Of a DNA stretch of 14,737 nt, positions 5,774-12,039 are shown piece after piece. The first letter of the stretch is position 1. Every line of letters starts with the position of its first letter. Position numbers and translations under genes: made by a program. Under the pieces are notes generated by a model that did not search any database, was not told the origin of the DNA, and saw only the letters and a list, made by a program, of their open reading frames with translations. This stretch comes from DASZZV01 sp035544835 (lineage in GTDB: Bacteria; Acidobacteriota; Thermoanaerobaculia; Gp7-AA8): positions 1-14,737 of the forward strand of contig DASZZV010000386.1 in NCBI GenBank assembly GCA_035544835.1, written 5' to 3'.

Positions 5774-6943
5774 ATGACCGACGAGCGATTCATCGAATCG
5801 CCCCCGCAAGGGACAGAAGGTTGGCGTGACGTCTGGCGGAGGAACCTGAAGTACCGCCCGGCGAAATCGCCAACCTTTTTTCGTCGCCTCTTCGATCGAT
5901 TGGCCGGGCCGCTGGTCCGCCGCTCGATCTCCCTCGAGCTCGACCGCCAGCGTGATTACAACCTGGCCGTGCTCGACTTGCTCGACGGCGTGCAATTGTC
6001 GATCACCAGTGTTGCCGCCGACATCGCCGCACTGCAGGGGGGCCTGACCCGCGACCTTCGAGCCGTGAGCGGCGAACTGATGAATGTAATCGCGGTCGCC
6101 GAAAAGGGACTGCAGGCTGATCTCAAACGGGTCGAGGCGCTGCTTCCGGTGGCAGTTCAACGCAACGACGCCCTTTTCGCAGTCATCGATCGAAAGGTCG
6201 AAGCCTTAACCGCTCGTTTCCGCGATGTCGTCAATCCTTTCGCATCGTCCGCCGGTATCGCCGCGCCGCAGTCTCTTCGCGATGATTTCGTGTATCGCCG
6301 CTTCGAAGACGCCATGCGAGGAAGCGAGGGGGAAATTCGACGCTCCGTCGAGCACTATGCGAAATATGCCGAGGCAAATCAGCCAGTGCTCGATCTGGGT
6401 TGCGGGCGGGGGGAGTTTCTGGAGGTTTGCCGCGCCCGGGAAGTCAAAGCGAGCGGTATCGATGGGAACGAGCGTTCGGTAGCCGATCTGAAGGCGCGTG
6501 GTATCGAGGTCACATGGGGCTTTGTGCCTCAGGCCCTCCGGCTGTTGCCCGCGAATTCGCTGGGGTCGATTTTCGCGGCCCACCTCGTCGAGCACCTTCC
6601 GTTCTCGGAGCTGGTGGCGTTGTTTCAGGAGTCGGCCCGCCTCCTTCGTGCCGGCGGGCTACTCATGATCGAGACGCCGAATGCCGAGTCGATGGCCGTG
6701 GGCGCCACCGACTTCTGGCGCGACCCGACACATCTCGCCCCGCGCCACCCCGCCGCCCTGGTGTCCATGGCCCGTGAGCTCGGGTTCTCGATCGCGGAGA
6801 TCACCACCTCGGATCCGCTCCCGGATGCGGAGAAGGTCGACCTATCCGGGATCGAAGAGGGCGAAGTGCTGAAGCTGGGGAGGCGAGTGAATGCGCGGTT
6901 GTTCGGGGATCAGAACCTGCGGTTGGTTTTGCGGAAGGACTGA
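5774..6943 (+). CDS. Class I SAM-dependent methyltransferase with N-terminal helical/coiled-coil region
   Basis: 389 residues. The first ~155 are predicted mostly helical with coiled-coil character (SLELDRQRDYNLAVLDLLDG and AALQGGLTRDLRAVSGEL). The catalytic domain follows: motif I VLDLGCGRGEFLE (205-217), acidic-loop GIDGN (228-232), SIFAAHLVEHL (265-275), GGLLMIETPNAES and FWRDPTHLAPRHP (about 314-326). From memory, the last two motifs with a helical N-terminus are typical of methyltransferases in O-antigen or exopolysaccharide clusters, so a sugar methylation role is plausible. The substrate cannot be read from sequence and no glycan genes lie nearby. It starts 15 nt after rplI without a clear Shine-Dalgarno, so it is probably the last gene of the ribosomal operon. 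A perfect long inverted repeat follows its stop. Confidence 0.85.
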   Translation: MTDERFIESPPQGTEGWRDVWRRNLKYRPAKSPTFFRRLFDRLAGPLVRRSISLELDRQRDYNLAVLDLLDGVQLSITSVAADIAALQGGLTRDLRAVSGELMNVIAVAEKGLQADLKRVEALLPVAVQRNDALFAVIDRKVEALTARFRDVVNPFASSAGIAAPQSLRDDFVYRRFEDAMRGSEGEIRRSVEHYAKYAEANQPVLDLGCGRGEFLEVCRAREVKASGIDGNERSVADLKARGIEVTWGFVPQALRLLPANSLGSIFAAHLVEHLPFSELVALFQESARLLRAGGLLMIETPNAESMAVGATDFWRDPTHLAPRHPAALVSMARELGFSIAEITTSDPLPDAEKVDLSGIEEGEVLKLGRRVNARLFGDQNLRLVLRKD

Positions 6944-6963
6944 AGCTAATCGGGTTCGCCAAT

Positions 6964-7090
6964 GTGTCATCCCGAGCCGCAGCGAGGGATCTGGGCGGGG
7001 GCCCTTCCATCCTGATGCTCGCGAACATTTTCCGATTGCCAAGGGGGTAAGGCCCCCGCCCAGATCCCTCGCTGCGGCTCGGGATGACAC
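6964..7090. repeat. Perfect 40-bp inverted repeat (GTCATCCCGAGC type)
   Basis: Arms 6964-7003 and 7051-7090 are exact reverse complements, 40 of 40, separated by 47 nt. The outer end reads GTGTCATCCCGAGCCGCAGC. I recognise similar GTCATCCCGAG...GAGGGATCT repeats as common interspersed elements in soil bacteria. A degraded end, GGCTCAGGATGACA, occurs again at 7133-7146. If transcribed it would form a very stable hairpin after the methyltransferase gene. Confidence 0.9.
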
Positions 7091-7132
7091 CACTCAGTTT
7101 CTTCTCTCAGTGGCAGCGACCACGCTGTCCCC

Positions 7133-7146
7133 GGCTCAGGATGACA
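7133..7146. repeat. Degenerate end of the GTCATCCCGAGC repeat
   Basis: GGCTCAGGATGACA matches the right-arm end GGCTCGGGATGACA (7077-7089 region) with one change, in the same orientation. It is probably the remnant of a neighbouring copy. Confidence 0.45.
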
Positions 7147-7236
7147 AACTCTATTCGAGCCCCACCAAAACGCAACGTCGCGCCATTCCGTATCTTGTGA
7201 TAAGAAGCAGCGCGACTTTTTTATGAAGGGGTATTC

Positions 7237-7890
7237 ATGCAATCACGTCGTTTCTCAAACGTTGCCATCTTTGCGCTCGGTCTGGCCGTGCAGCTGTCCT
7301 GCAATCAGAAGAGCGAGGCTCCGGCCGCGACTACCGGTGCAGCGCCGCACGCGATCACCACTGCCGCTGCGCCTGCGCCCGGCGAGGCCACCTTTATGTG
7401 CACGCTGCCCAGCAGCGCCGTTGTCGTCGGCGTGCGCGATCGCGTCCTCTCCTTCGGTCCCGGCGGCGACGAGCTCTGGGCCATCAAGCTGCCCGATGGT
7501 GACACGGTGGCTTCGGCTCCCGCCGCGGCGCTGAACAGCAGCGTTTACATTCGTGGCATCAAGGCGATTTACTCGATCTCACCTGACGGAAAGATTCTCT
7601 GGCAGGCCAAAGACGACGACGCGGCTTCCCACGTGAAGGGTCTGGTCACCCTCGGGGACAGCACCGTCGCCGTAACGCATGGAGATGATTCGCTGGTCAG
7701 CTATTCCGAACTGGGCCAGCCGCGGTGGCCATTCAAGCTGCCCGACGGCGACAAAATCATCGCCCCCCCGATTGTCGCTCCCAACAGCGCGATCTATCTG
7801 CGCGGTACGAGCACGATGTACGCCGTCGATCCTCACGGGCTGCTGACGTGGGAGAAGGAGCTGACCGACAAGGCGATCGCAACGAAGTGA
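7237..7890 (+). CDS. Secreted or lipid-anchored PQQ-repeat-like protein
   Basis: 217 residues. An N-terminal export signal (MQSRR, then NVAIFALGLAVQLSC, Cys22) is followed by an Ala/Pro/Thr-rich linker to about residue 50. The cysteine suggests a lipoprotein, but Gln at -3 is atypical, so plain Sec secretion is possible. The rest has two similar beta-repeat units (79-124 and 162-207), each carrying KLPDGD, then VYIRG or IYLRG, then a D-P/S-D-G-K-I-LW type turn. These resemble PQQ-like beta-propeller blades. Three or fewer blades are too few to close a propeller, so it may oligomerise or be a shortened member. A good ribosome-binding site, GAAGGGG, lies 6 nt before the ATG. The gene stands alone between two inverted-repeat elements. 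Function unknown. Confidence 0.75.
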   Translation: MQSRRFSNVAIFALGLAVQLSCNQKSEAPAATTGAAPHAITTAAAPAPGEATFMCTLPSSAVVVGVRDRVLSFGPGGDELWAIKLPDGDTVASAPAAALNSSVYIRGIKAIYSISPDGKILWQAKDDDAASHVKGLVTLGDSTVAVTHGDDSLVSYSELGQPRWPFKLPDGDKIIAPPIVAPNSAIYLRGTSTMYAVDPHGLLTWEKELTDKAIATK

Positions 7891-7938
7891 GCACTCTCCC
7901 GAGGAAGAGGGTGGCCGAAGCAGGTGAGAGCTGTCGCC
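7891..7938. repeat. Possible degraded copy of an interspersed GAGGGTGGCC repeat
   Basis: Directly after the stop codon the DNA contains CTCTCCCGAGGAAGAGGGTG, then GCCGAAGCAGGTGAGAG. The first part can pair CTCT with AGAG, and an outer CTCTC pairs with GAGAG. I recall a similar unit as a widespread bacterial repeat with a CCCTCTCCC...GGGAGAGGG core. It might also serve as the terminator hairpin of the PQQ-like gene. Confidence 0.35.
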
Positions 7939-7942
7939 GGGG

Positions 7943-8045
7943 AAAAAGCGAATTTTGAATTTTGAATGTTGAATTGTGAATTGTGAATTCTTAGTCCGTC
8001 ACCGGGTGGCTAAATTCACAATGCAACATTCAAAATTCGCTTTTT
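7943..8045. repeat. AT-rich inverted repeat built of 7-bp units
   Basis: The left arm (7943-7990) starts AAAAAGCGAATTTTGAAT. The right arm (8011-8045) is its reverse complement except that the left arm has two extra 7-bp units. The left arm contains five tandem heptamers (7954-7988): TTTGAAT, TTTGAAT, GTTGAAT, TGTGAAT and TGTGAAT. The right arm has three heptamers in reverse. It lies between two convergent genes and, with A and T runs at its outer ends, could act as a bidirectional terminator. Confidence 0.85.
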
Positions 8046-8060
8046 GATCTCGCTGGCGGG

Positions 8061-9062
8061 TCAGCTCCGAAACTCCAGGGCGATGATCGACGGATCGATC
8101 GAGCGGTCCAGGTATTCCCAGACCGCCAGCGCTTCGTGATCGCTGTGAATCTCGCCGGCCAGTGCTCGCAGGGATGGCTCTTTGGCGATCTGGAAGGCTT
8201 TCCGGTACCACTCCACGGCCTCGGTCTTGTTATTCTCCAACTCGTCCCGAACGGCCCGAATCAGGCGGAGCACCTCTTCCATGCGAGGAGCACCCAGGTC
8301 GATAGTCTCTTTCGGGACCTCCATCCGTGCGCGCGCGCGCGCGATCTTCACTTTCAACTTCAGTGACTGCGTGTCCTTCGAGGCCAGTCCGAGCTCCAGC
8401 AGGCGGCCGACTGCCAGGCGCAGATACTCCGGCTTCTCGCGGATAGAAAGCCCGGCGGAGTAGATGCGTTCTCCATCGATCTGAATCGCCTTCACGCCCG
8501 ACCAGACAACCTCGGACGCGACGGAGACCTCGAAGTCGGTCTGTGGAACTGCGAATTGAAACGTCCCCACCGTTCCGAGGATCAACTCTCGATCGGATTC
8601 GATGCGCGCTCCCTTCGCGCAGATGTCGCAGATGGTGATCGCGCCGACGTGGGCGAACGTCCCAGCCACGCCTCCGCGGATCAGAAAGCGATCGGTGGTC
8701 CGGCACTCGTTGATCCGCATCAAGCGGCCCGATTGATCGAAGCGGGCGATGGCACGCTCGATCTCCTCCTGCTCCCCGTAGGTACGGATGCCGGAGACGA
8801 AGGCTTCGTGCTGGTCGAGCGAATAGGAGGGCTGAGTCCAGACCACCTCTCCCTTGAGCTCCACTGGAGAGGTGCTGCCGTCGGGCAGAAACTGGATCAT
8901 CGATTTTCGTCCGACTTCAACGGTCTGGGGATGACGGAGGCGCATGCCGGTCACCGAGAGATCGCTGATGAAGACCTTGTCCGACCCGAAATCGGCCAGG
9001 GCCCCGGGCATGAGTAAGAAGCGCTCTGCAACGCGCCCATAGCGGGATGCGATCTTGCTCAA
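8061..9062 (-). CDS. Tandem PilZ-domain protein, predicted c-di-GMP receptor
   Basis: 333 residues. PilZ domain 1 spans about 8-100 and carries RVAER (RxxxR, 10-14) and DLSVTG (DxSxxG, 34-39), the complete c-di-GMP-binding signature. Domain 2 spans about 118-222 and carries RTTDR (121-125) with DICAKG (146-151), where Cys replaces the usual Ser, so binding there is less certain. The remaining ~110 residues are predicted helical. The start is a TTG at 9062. No ATG or GTG lies upstream in frame before a stop, and the first internal ATG (codon 18) would delete the RxxxR motif, so TTG is strongly favoured. AGAGGGG lies about 11 nt upstream. No membrane segment or output enzyme domain is evident, so it probably acts by protein contact. 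Confidence 0.85.
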   Translation of the reverse strand: MSKIASRYGRVAERFLLMPGALADFGSDKVFISDLSVTGMRLRHPQTVEVGRKSMIQFLPDGSTSPVELKGEVVWTQPSYSLDQHEAFVSGIRTYGEQEEIERAIARFDQSGRLMRINECRTTDRFLIRGGVAGTFAHVGAITICDICAKGARIESDRELILGTVGTFQFAVPQTDFEVSVASEVVWSGVKAIQIDGERIYSAGLSIREKPEYLRLAVGRLLELGLASKDTQSLKLKVKIARARARMEVPKETIDLGAPRMEEVLRLIRAVRDELENNKTEAVEWYRKAFQIAKEPSLRALAGEIHSDHEALAVWEYLDRSIDPSIIALEFRS

Positions 9063-9091
9063 CGTTTTGGGTTCCCCTCTGGAAGAACACC

Positions 9092-9115
9092 ATTCTAGTC
9101 AGGTTTCTGCAGAAA
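9092..9115 (-). promoter_or_regulatory. Possible -10 element and palindromic operator upstream of the PilZ gene
   Basis: On the minus strand TAGAAT (9092-9097) is a good -10 hexamer, with transcription predicted to begin about 20 nt before the TTG start. No good -35 is seen. Immediately upstream is the perfect 12-bp palindrome TTTCTGCAGAAA (9104-9115), where a regulator could bind. It sits in the 112-bp divergent gap with the secreted-protein gene. Confidence 0.35.
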
Positions 9116-9174
9116 GCCACGTGATGAGCGTCACAGGCGGAAGAGATCCCGGCCGTGAGTGCTTTTCAAGACTG

Positions 9175-10002
9175 ATGAAAAAATATCGACTTTCTTTTTT
9201 CGCCCTTCTGTTGTTTGCCGCCAGCAGTCCGGCCGCTGAGCTCAGGTTCACCGGGCCGGAGCTTGCCGGTTTCATTCAGAATGCTTTCAACGGGACCGTG
9301 ATCCGGCTGAACGCCGATTCTCCAGCGGTACCCGGAAAGCCCGCCATCCGCGGATCGTTTGTGCAGCTGGGACCTCTTCTCGGCCGCCAGCGCTTCCTCT
9401 TCTCGGTACCTTCGCAGACGATCGAGCTCGGACTCGGCGGCGAGGCTGTGTTCTCGATCAACGACATCAACTCCAATCCCGATTTCGTCCAGCACCTGTC
9501 CACTGGCCTTGTCAGATTCGGGCAGAACATCCGTGTTACGGCCTCGCCGAATTCGTTCACGGTGATGGTGAGATTTGAAGATGAGGGAACCGAGATCAAG
9601 GGGGAACCGGCGGGTCGACTCAGACGATTACGCGGCGAGGCCGTGCCCGATATCGAGATCTCGGCGATGCTCCTCCAGATCGCCCTGACCCCGCAGCAGC
9701 AGGGGATCGCTTTCCAGCCCTCTCAGGTAACTTTTCTCGGCGACATTCAGGCCCAGGGGTTTGCGAACATTCAGCTCTTCGGGCGAAAGGTAGATCTGTT
9801 CGACGCCATGACGGACTATAAGAAGATCATCAAGGGCAGTATCGAGGGTGAGGTCAAACACCTGGTCGATCAGAATCTGCCGGTGATCGCCGCCAACCTC
9901 TCACGGGAAGCGCAGCGGCGTGCCGCGGCGCTCGGAGTGCGGATCACCGGCGCCAGGTTTGAAGGGACGATGCTGGTGGTCGCCGGGTCGCCCTCACTTT
10001 GA
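9175..10002 (+). CDS. Secreted protein of unknown function
   Basis: 275 residues. A clear Sec signal peptide (MKKYRLSFFALLLFAASSPA, cleavage near AAE) marks the ATG at 9175 as the start, although the frame is open from 9055. The mature part is mixed alpha/beta with no catalytic motif, cysteines or further membrane segments. It ends with a helical segment (KKIIKGSIEGEVKHLVDQNL) followed by a strand-rich end (VRITGARFEGTMLVVAGS). The pattern vaguely recalls lipid-binding periplasmic folds, but I do not recognise the family. It is divergent from the PilZ gene and convergent with the glycosylase-like gene, overlapping the latter by 9 bp at the 3' ends (9994-10002). Confidence 0.75.
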   Translation: MKKYRLSFFALLLFAASSPAAELRFTGPELAGFIQNAFNGTVIRLNADSPAVPGKPAIRGSFVQLGPLLGRQRFLFSVPSQTIELGLGGEAVFSINDINSNPDFVQHLSTGLVRFGQNIRVTASPNSFTVMVRFEDEGTEIKGEPAGRLRRLRGEAVPDIEISAMLLQIALTPQQQGIAFQPSQVTFLGDIQAQGFANIQLFGRKVDLFDAMTDYKKIIKGSIEGEVKHLVDQNLPVIAANLSREAQRRAAALGVRITGARFEGTMLVVAGSPSL

Positions 10003-10653
10003 GAGATTCGCAGAGACCTCGCGAACCCCTCTGACAAAGAGCTGCTTGCCTCCCCGCGAAGGATGTCGGACGCTTTGATGGTCGAGTCCCAGCCTGCAGA
10101 GAGACGCTTCGGCGCGGCGGCCGATGGCGACAATCGTCTCGATGGCGAACATGCACATGATCATCTCGACGAACTGCTCGCCGATCCCGAGCTCAGCCGA
10201 AGTCGGCATCCGGTTGGAGGCGGCGTTGCCGGGCTGGAAAGGATGGAACGGAAAGGCATTCCAGAGCAGTGGCAAAGGACGGAGATCCTTGATCGTTGAC
10301 CAGACCATCGTCGCGCTCGCCTCCGTGGAAGGGCGCTCGGTCTCGTCGGTCTTCTGGTAGCCGCGAACCGCTCCGAAGATTCCGGGACTCTCCAGGCCGG
10401 CCAGGAGAAGAGCCTCGCTCATGAACGGGATTCCGGTCAGACGAGCACCGCGGTGGCTTGGTGCTTCACCGATGAGCAGCACCCGCGGCTCTCTGACCCT
10501 CATTTCGTTCAGATACCTTTCCAGGTTGTCCCGACGAATTCTGCTGGCCCTTCCCGCGCGTCCGAGGCGCCGGGCATACTGGTTACAGGCGCGGTCGGAA
10601 ACCTTCACATGGGAGAGTCGACGCAGGAAGGTGGCTGGAGTCACGGAGATCAT
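9994..10653 (-). CDS. Uracil-DNA glycosylase superfamily protein
   Basis: 219 residues. LLIGEAPSHRGARLTGIPFM (59-78) matches the uracil-binding motif region (GEAPG-type) of the family. WNAFPFHP (131-138) and RHPSRGG (196-202) correspond to the downstream and C-terminal HPS motifs that contact DNA and the flipped base. ETIVAIGRRA (172-181) precedes the latter, as in family 4/5-like enzymes. These enzymes excise uracil from DNA in base-excision repair. The ATG at 10653 is preferred to the longer open frame from 10890 because the extra 79 codons overlap psd on the other strand and carry no homology. No iron-sulfur cysteine cluster is evident, so it is a non-classical member and its substrate range is uncertain. 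Confidence 0.8.
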   Translation of the reverse strand: MISVTPATFLRRLSHVKVSDRACNQYARRLGRAGRASRIRRDNLERYLNEMRVREPRVLLIGEAPSHRGARLTGIPFMSEALLLAGLESPGIFGAVRGYQKTDETERPSTEASATMVWSTIKDLRPLPLLWNAFPFHPFQPGNAASNRMPTSAELGIGEQFVEMIMCMFAIETIVAIGRRAEASLCRLGLDHQSVRHPSRGGKQLFVRGVREVSANLSK

Positions 10654-10696
10654 CGGCTCATCATCTATGATCCGGTGCGATTGTTGAATGAGAGGT

Positions 10697-10714
10697 TGAC
10701 CGGAGACTGACCGG
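10697..10714. promoter_or_regulatory. Direct repeat TGACCGG in the divergent glycosylase/psd promoter region
   Basis: TGACCGG occurs at 10697-10703 and 10708-10714, 11 bp apart start to start (one helical turn), in the 78-bp gap between the divergent genes. It could be a regulator site. TTGACC (10696-10701) could also serve as a -35, but no -10 at the right distance stands out. Confidence 0.25.
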
Positions 10715-10731
10715 CCACCATCGAGAGAGTC

Positions 10732-11580
10732 ATGTATCGATTCCTGCGTTTCGTTCCCAAAAATCACGCCAGCTATTTTGTGGGCCGACTGGTGCATATG
10801 CCGCTGCCCCAGCCACTGGCGACGCCATTGGTCCGCTGGTTCGCCCGCGCCTTCGACATCGACACCGAAATCGCCGCCCGTCCCATTCATGAGTATCCAT
10901 CGATCGGGGCCTTCTTCACCCGGGAGTTAAAAGGGGGCGCTCGTCCAATTGCCGGCAGCATCGTGAGTCCGGTCGACGGTACGCTCCGTGGCTTCGGCGC
11001 CGTCAGCGACGGCAGGATCGAGCAGGTCAAGGGTCGCACCTACTCCATGCGAACTTTTCTCGGCGACGACGAGATGGCCGCCTCGTTCGAGGAAGGAATC
11101 TATTTCAATTTCTACCTCTCTCCGCAGGATTACCATCACGTTCACAGTCCCGTGGAAGGCGATGTGGTGAAGAGCATCCATGTCCCGGGGCGCCTCTGGC
11201 CAGTTAACGACTGGTCGCTGAGGAACATCGAGAATTTGTTCAGCATCAATGAGCGCGTCGTCACCTTTCTGCAGACTGCGTCTTTCGGCCTGGTTGCGGT
11301 GGTGATGGTCGGTGCCACGAACGTCGGGAAGATGTCGGTCACTTACGATGCCTTCATTACCAACACGACACTGACGGGGGCGCGAAGAATCGAGAAGCAC
11401 ACCTACGAGAAGCCGCATCACCTCGCTGCGGGAGCTCGCCTGGGAACGTTCCACATGGGCTCCAGTGTGGTCGTCCTTTTCGAAAAGGGAAGGATCGATG
11501 TTGCCTGCGTGCAACTTGCTGCACAGCAGAAAGTTTTGTACGGCCAGGCGCTGTTGAGGGCCGTAGAGTCACGCTCGTAG
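10732..11580 (+). CDS. psd: Phosphatidylserine decarboxylase proenzyme
   Basis: 282 residues. It makes phosphatidylethanolamine from phosphatidylserine and is normally a membrane-associated pyruvoyl enzyme. The catalytic triad aligns well: SPVDG (D82), YHHVHSP (H135, H138) and the self-cleavage site MGSS (242-245), where Ser244 becomes the pyruvoyl group. Spacings between these residues are within one residue of those of the E. coli enzyme. The cleavage motif is MGSS rather than the common LGST; both changes are conservative. The ATG at 10732 has GAGAGAG just upstream with short spacing. No CDP-diacylglycerol-serine transferase gene is adjacent, so it is probably transcribed alone. Confidence 0.95.
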   Translation: MYRFLRFVPKNHASYFVGRLVHMPLPQPLATPLVRWFARAFDIDTEIAARPIHEYPSIGAFFTRELKGGARPIAGSIVSPVDGTLRGFGAVSDGRIEQVKGRTYSMRTFLGDDEMAASFEEGIYFNFYLSPQDYHHVHSPVEGDVVKSIHVPGRLWPVNDWSLRNIENLFSINERVVTFLQTASFGLVAVVMVGATNVGKMSVTYDAFITNTTLTGARRIEKHTYEKPHHLAAGARLGTFHMGSSVVVLFEKGRIDVACVQLAAQQKVLYGQALLRAVESRS

Positions 11581-11632
11581 GGCGCGCCGGCACCCCGGTC
11601 TTTCTTGCGTAAGGATATCGTGGCCTGCGCGC
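11581..11632 (+). terminator. Inverted repeat after psd, possible terminator
   Basis: GGCGCGC starts right after the psd stop (11581-11587) and pairs with GCGCGCC (11626-11632), with a partial inner stem (GGCAC with GTGGCC). There is no terminal T run, so termination would be factor-assisted; it may only stabilise the mRNA end. Confidence 0.35.
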
Positions 11633-11637
11633 CAAAT

Positions 11638-11659
11638 CGGAGTGGCGGCATCCTTGCCG
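11638..11659. repeat. Single REP-like half-unit related to the 2562-2689 element
   Basis: This 22-nt stretch, CGGAGTGGCGGCATCCTTGC followed by CG, matches 2563-2584 with one difference. It can still form CGGCA-TCCT-TGCCG. After it the similarity stops, so this is a solitary or truncated copy about 9 kb from the paired one. Confidence 0.75.
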
Positions 11660-11687
11660 AGCGTGGGGGAGGACTCAGACATCACGC

Positions 11688-11972
11688 TCATTTCTTCCTC
11701 CGAATTGTCTTCTCCTCGGTTGCTTCGCGCAGGCGGTGACTGTCAGTCGAGGTGAGGTCGAGGTGATAGAATTTTTTCAGATCGCCGATCCGCTTCTGCG
11801 ATTCCGGCGAGAAGGGAGCCTTTCCATCAAAAGCATGGAGTGCGATGCCCTCGAGAAGGTCTCCCAGCGAAATGTCGTAGTACTCGGCGAGAGCCTTCAG
11901 TACTTTGAGGATTCGTTTCTCGATGCGGACCCCGGTCTGGACGCGTTCGACGACTTTTTCGTTCTGTGACAT
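11688..11972 (-). CDS. Small ribbon-helix-helix-like protein
   Basis: 94 residues. The N-terminus, VQTGVRIEKRILKVLKALAE then YYDISLGDLLEG, has the strand-helix-helix pattern of ribbon-helix-helix DNA-binding proteins. The C-terminal half (HAFDGKAPFSPESQKRI, LKKFYHLDLTSTDSHRL) resembles a set of short proteins I associate with Acidobacteria. Such proteins often act as repressors or antitoxins, but no toxin gene is adjacent. The ATG at 11972 has no Shine-Dalgarno; an extended -10-like TGGTACCAT ends 7 nt before it, so the mRNA may be leaderless. The longer frame to 12056 would run into the promoter-like repeats and is rejected. Function inferred only from fold pattern. Confidence 0.7.
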   Translation of the reverse strand: MSQNEKVVERVQTGVRIEKRILKVLKALAEYYDISLGDLLEGIALHAFDGKAPFSPESQKRIGDLKKFYHLDLTSTDSHRLREATEEKTIRRKK

Positions 11973-11973
11973 G

Positions 11974-11995
11974 GGTACAATGGTACCACGGTAAC
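11974..11995 (-). promoter_or_regulatory. Three 8-bp repeats and extended -10 just upstream of the RHH-like gene
   Basis: On the + strand GGTACAAT, GGTACCAC and GGTAACGA follow each other in an 8-bp period directly before the start codon. The first two also form an inverted repeat GGTAC-N4-GTACC. On the coding strand TGGTACCAT resembles an extended -10 that would start transcription at the ATG. Ribbon-helix-helix proteins often bind short tandem repeats over their own promoter, so autoregulation is a reasonable inference. Confidence 0.45.
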
Positions 11996-12039
11996 GAGTT
12001 ACGCGCGAATCGCGCTGAACCTCGCAGGAGATCCGCCTC

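Noticed and set aside
5495..6160. 221-codon minus-strand frame across rplI and the methyltransferase
   Set aside because: Antisense shadow of two well-supported genes.
6964..8045. Repeats flanking the PQQ-like gene as ends of a transposon
   Set aside because: The two elements are unrelated in sequence, each is a complete palindrome by itself, and the gene between them is not a transposase.
228..9062. A dedicated c-di-GMP operon made of the EAL and PilZ proteins
   Set aside because: They are nearly 6 kb apart on opposite strands with the ribosomal operon between them, so there is no evidence of a linked system.
9055..9174. Upstream extension of the secreted-protein frame
   Set aside because: It would bury the signal peptide 40 residues inside and overlap the PilZ start region.
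10654..10890. N-terminal extension of the glycosylase-like frame
   Set aside because: It overlaps psd on the opposite strand, has no homology to the family, and the core protein of normal length starts at 10653.
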